Source: Ruegeria sp. 6PALISEP08 (lineage in GTDB: Bacteria > Pseudomonadota > Alphaproteobacteria > Rhodobacterales > Rhodobacteraceae). Taken from it: a DNA stretch of 64,000 bases. Positions 62,652 to 64,000 of this stretch are shown one piece after another; the first letter of the stretch is position 1; each line of letters opens with the position of its first letter. Under the pieces are notes generated by a model. The model ran no database searches. It saw only the letters and a list, made by a program, of their open reading frames with translations, and was not told where the DNA came from. Made by a program: the position numbers and the translations under genes. The stretch covers positions 62,001 through 126,000 of the forward strand of contig NZ_LGXZ01000008.1 of assembly GCF_001238295.1 (NCBI RefSeq), read 5' to 3'.

Positions 62652-63662
62652 GTGAGCCTGTTTGAGTCCTACAAGATGAGATTGCGGCGCAAGCGCCGTA
62701 TTCTGCGTTGCCTCAGACGAAGACGTGAACTCAAACCTGCCAGTAACAATACATCAGCAATCCGCAGCGACGACATCTTGTTGATGAGTGTTATCCGAAA
62801 CGAAAAAATCCGCCTGCCATTCTTTTTGGAATATTACCGCAAACTGGGCATCAACCACTTTTTTTTCATCGACAACAACAGCGATGACGGAAGCTTTGAG
62901 TTCCTGAAAGAACAGGTCGACGTGTCAGTCTGGCGGACGACCACCAGTTACAAACGCGCGGGCTATGGTCTGGACTGGTCAAACTACATTCTGCGCAAAT
63001 ACGCGCACGGGCATTGGGTTCTGACCGTCGACCCGGATGAGTTCTTCATCTATCCATTTTGTGATACCCGTCCGATCCGTGCGTTGACGGATTGGCTGGA
63101 TGGCAGCGCCGTGCGCAGCTTTGGAACCATGCTGATCGACATGTACCCCGAAGGCCCGGTGGATGCGGAACCCTACCACGAGGGGCAGGATCCGTTCGAA
63201 ATCGCGCGTTGGTTCGATCCCGGGAATTACATGATCACCAAAAACCCAGATTATAAGAACCTGTGGATTCAAGGCGGCCCAAGGGCGCGAGTGTTTTTCA
63301 GCGAAAACCCCTCCAAGGCTCCAGCGTTGAACAAGATTCCGTTGGTGAAATGGGATCGGCGCTATGTCTATATCAGCTCGACCCATTCGCTTTTGCCGCG
63401 GGGGCTGAACCAGGTGTATGACGAATGGGGTGGGGAAAAGGCCAGCGGGTCACTGCTTCATGCCAAAATGATAAACACCCTTGGCGACAAGGCGCGCGAG
63501 GAACTGAAGCGCGGTCAGCATTATCGCGGGTCGGATGAATACAAAGCCTATGCTGCCCGGCTTGAGGACAAACCCGTTTTCTGGTGCGAATGGTCCGAGG
63601 CGTACATCAATTGGCGGCAGCTTGAGATTCTGGGCCTGATGTCCAAGGGGAATTGGGCATGA
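62652..63662 (+). CDS. Glycosyltransferase family 2-like protein (second paralogue)
   Basis: The 336-residue paralogue of the previous gene has MSVIRNEKIRLPFFLEYYRKLGINHFFFIDNNSDDGSFEFL, then WVLTVDPDEFFIY (D-x-D), LWIQGGPRARVFF and LNKIPLVKWDRRYVYISSTHS. I prefer the GTG at 62652; a TTG at 62640 is possible. The 155-base gap upstream has no gene. Its stop overlaps the next start by four bases (ATGA). Confidence 0.83.
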   Translation: MSLFESYKMRLRRKRRILRCLRRRRELKPASNNTSAIRSDDILLMSVIRNEKIRLPFFLEYYRKLGINHFFFIDNNSDDGSFEFLKEQVDVSVWRTTTSYKRAGYGLDWSNYILRKYAHGHWVLTVDPDEFFIYPFCDTRPIRALTDWLDGSAVRSFGTMLIDMYPEGPVDAEPYHEGQDPFEIARWFDPGNYMITKNPDYKNLWIQGGPRARVFFSENPSKAPALNKIPLVKWDRRYVYISSTHSLLPRGLNQVYDEWGGEKASGSLLHAKMINTLGDKAREELKRGQHYRGSDEYKAYAARLEDKPVFWCEWSEAYINWRQLEILGLMSKGNWA

Positions 63663-64000
63663 GCGGTCTGGGCATCGTCATGCTGGTCCATACATCACTG
63701 GATCGGGCCGAGCAGGTCGCGCGCCACTGGACGGCTGCAGGATGCCCGGTCGTGGTCCACGTAGATCGCAAAGTACCCGATGGTCTTTACACACGCTTTG
63801 TCGCCTCCTGCTCGAATGATCCCAGCATCGTTTTTTCCGAACGTCACAGGTGCGATTGGGGCGGGTGGGGCATTGTTGCTGCCTCGCAAAGCGCATCCGA
63901 GATGATGTTGGAACAATTCCCTGAGGTGCGGCACGTGTTTTTGTCCTCGGGGGCGTGCTTGCCGCTGCGCCCGGTTCAGGAATTGATAACATACCTGGCC
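63659..64000 (+). CDS. GT14-like (core-2/I-branching type) glycosyltransferase, 5' part
   Basis: The first 114 residues are in the window: MSGLGIVMLVHTSLDRAEQV, CPVVVHVDRKVP, VFSERHRCDWGGWGIVAASQSASEMML and HVFLSSGACLPLRPVQEL. This is the pattern of bacterial beta-1,6-N-acetylglucosaminyltransferase-like (GT14) proteins common in roseobacters, which in full carry extra C-terminal domains. The rest lies beyond the right edge. It is translationally coupled to the gene before it (ATGA). Confidence 0.85.
   Translation, partial: MSGLGIVMLVHTSLDRAEQVARHWTAAGCPVVVHVDRKVPDGLYTRFVASCSNDPSIVFSERHRCDWGGWGIVAASQSASEMMLEQFPEVRHVFLSSGACLPLRPVQELITYLA

Noticed and set aside
1..64000. CRISPR arrays, tRNA and rRNA genes
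   Set aside because: I looked in the gaps between genes and saw no regular spacer-repeat series, no tRNA cloverleaf and no rRNA stretch.

Overview
The window reads as chromosomal DNA of an alphaproteobacterium of the Rhodobacterales, most likely the marine Roseobacter group (Ruegeria/Silicibacter-like). This rests on the kinds of proteins present: an LpcC/LpsB-type lipopolysaccharide core mannosyltransferase, a DUF2794 protein, a ThiXYZ/TenA salvage set, a dnaK promoter with an alphaproteobacterial RpoH look, and a GT14-type glycosyltransferase with a typical roseobacter N-terminus. No 16S or tRNA gene was seen, so the genus is inference.

Layout. 0-4 kb: a partial DUF3095 protein, an MFS transporter, an LPS-core glycosyltransferase and asd (aspartate semialdehyde dehydrogenase) with a clear terminator. 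4.1-13.1 kb: an accessory stretch holding a GMC oxidoreductase, a predicted outer-membrane beta-barrel, and a same-strand group of three: a 1199-residue SAM/class III cyclase/AAA/TPR signalling protein, a DUF4242 protein and a berberine-bridge-type FAD oxidoreductase. Three degenerate intergenic repeats lie in and at the edges of this stretch. 13.1-18.7 kb: small conserved genes (EEP-family protein, SRPBCC, beta carbonic anhydrase, an HPt-like protein, an M17 aminopeptidase overlapping an NlpC/P60 hydrolase, DUF2794). 18.7-20.4 kb: a double-length iron(III)-type ABC permease standing alone.

20.5-29.3 kb: a complete branched-chain-amino-acid-type (HAAT) ABC transporter (LivG, LivH, a small two-helix membrane protein, LivM, binding protein, LivF) bracketed by two adenylate-forming CoA ligases. 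The arrangement suggests import of an organic acid and its activation to a CoA thioester. 29.3-31.6 kb: a lone FkbM methyltransferase gene flanked by two 59-bp direct repeats, then a SnoaL-like protein. 31.7-40.4 kb: housekeeping genes (mutT, argJ, a parvulin PPIase, divergent secA), two envelope proteins of unusual design, and radC.

40.5-48 kb: a tightly overlapped thiamine operon under a TPP riboswitch, thiD-O-S-G-E-F-Y-tenA-Z-X. It makes the thiazole half de novo and takes up and salvages the pyrimidine half; thiC is not in it. 48.2-53.8 kb: a taurine/sulfonate-type ABC transporter with an unusual permease, a divergent IclR regulator and an FAD amine/amino-acid oxidoreductase, with a palindromic candidate operator between the divergent units. 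53.9-57.2 kb: dnaK-dnaJ behind a predicted heat-shock promoter, then alkB. 57.8-64 kb: a surface-polysaccharide locus (ABC-2 export permease, cysQ, kdsB, galE, two paralogous glycosyltransferases and a GT14-like glycosyltransferase cut by the window end).

Most of the window is ordinary roseobacter chromosome. The least explained pieces are the cyclase/DUF4242/FAD-oxidoreductase group, the ABC permease carrying an Ig/cadherin-like insert, the phosphate-binding-protein/OmpA fusion near secA, and the repeats flanking the lone FkbM gene. All functional statements come from reading motifs in the sequence; no database search was run.
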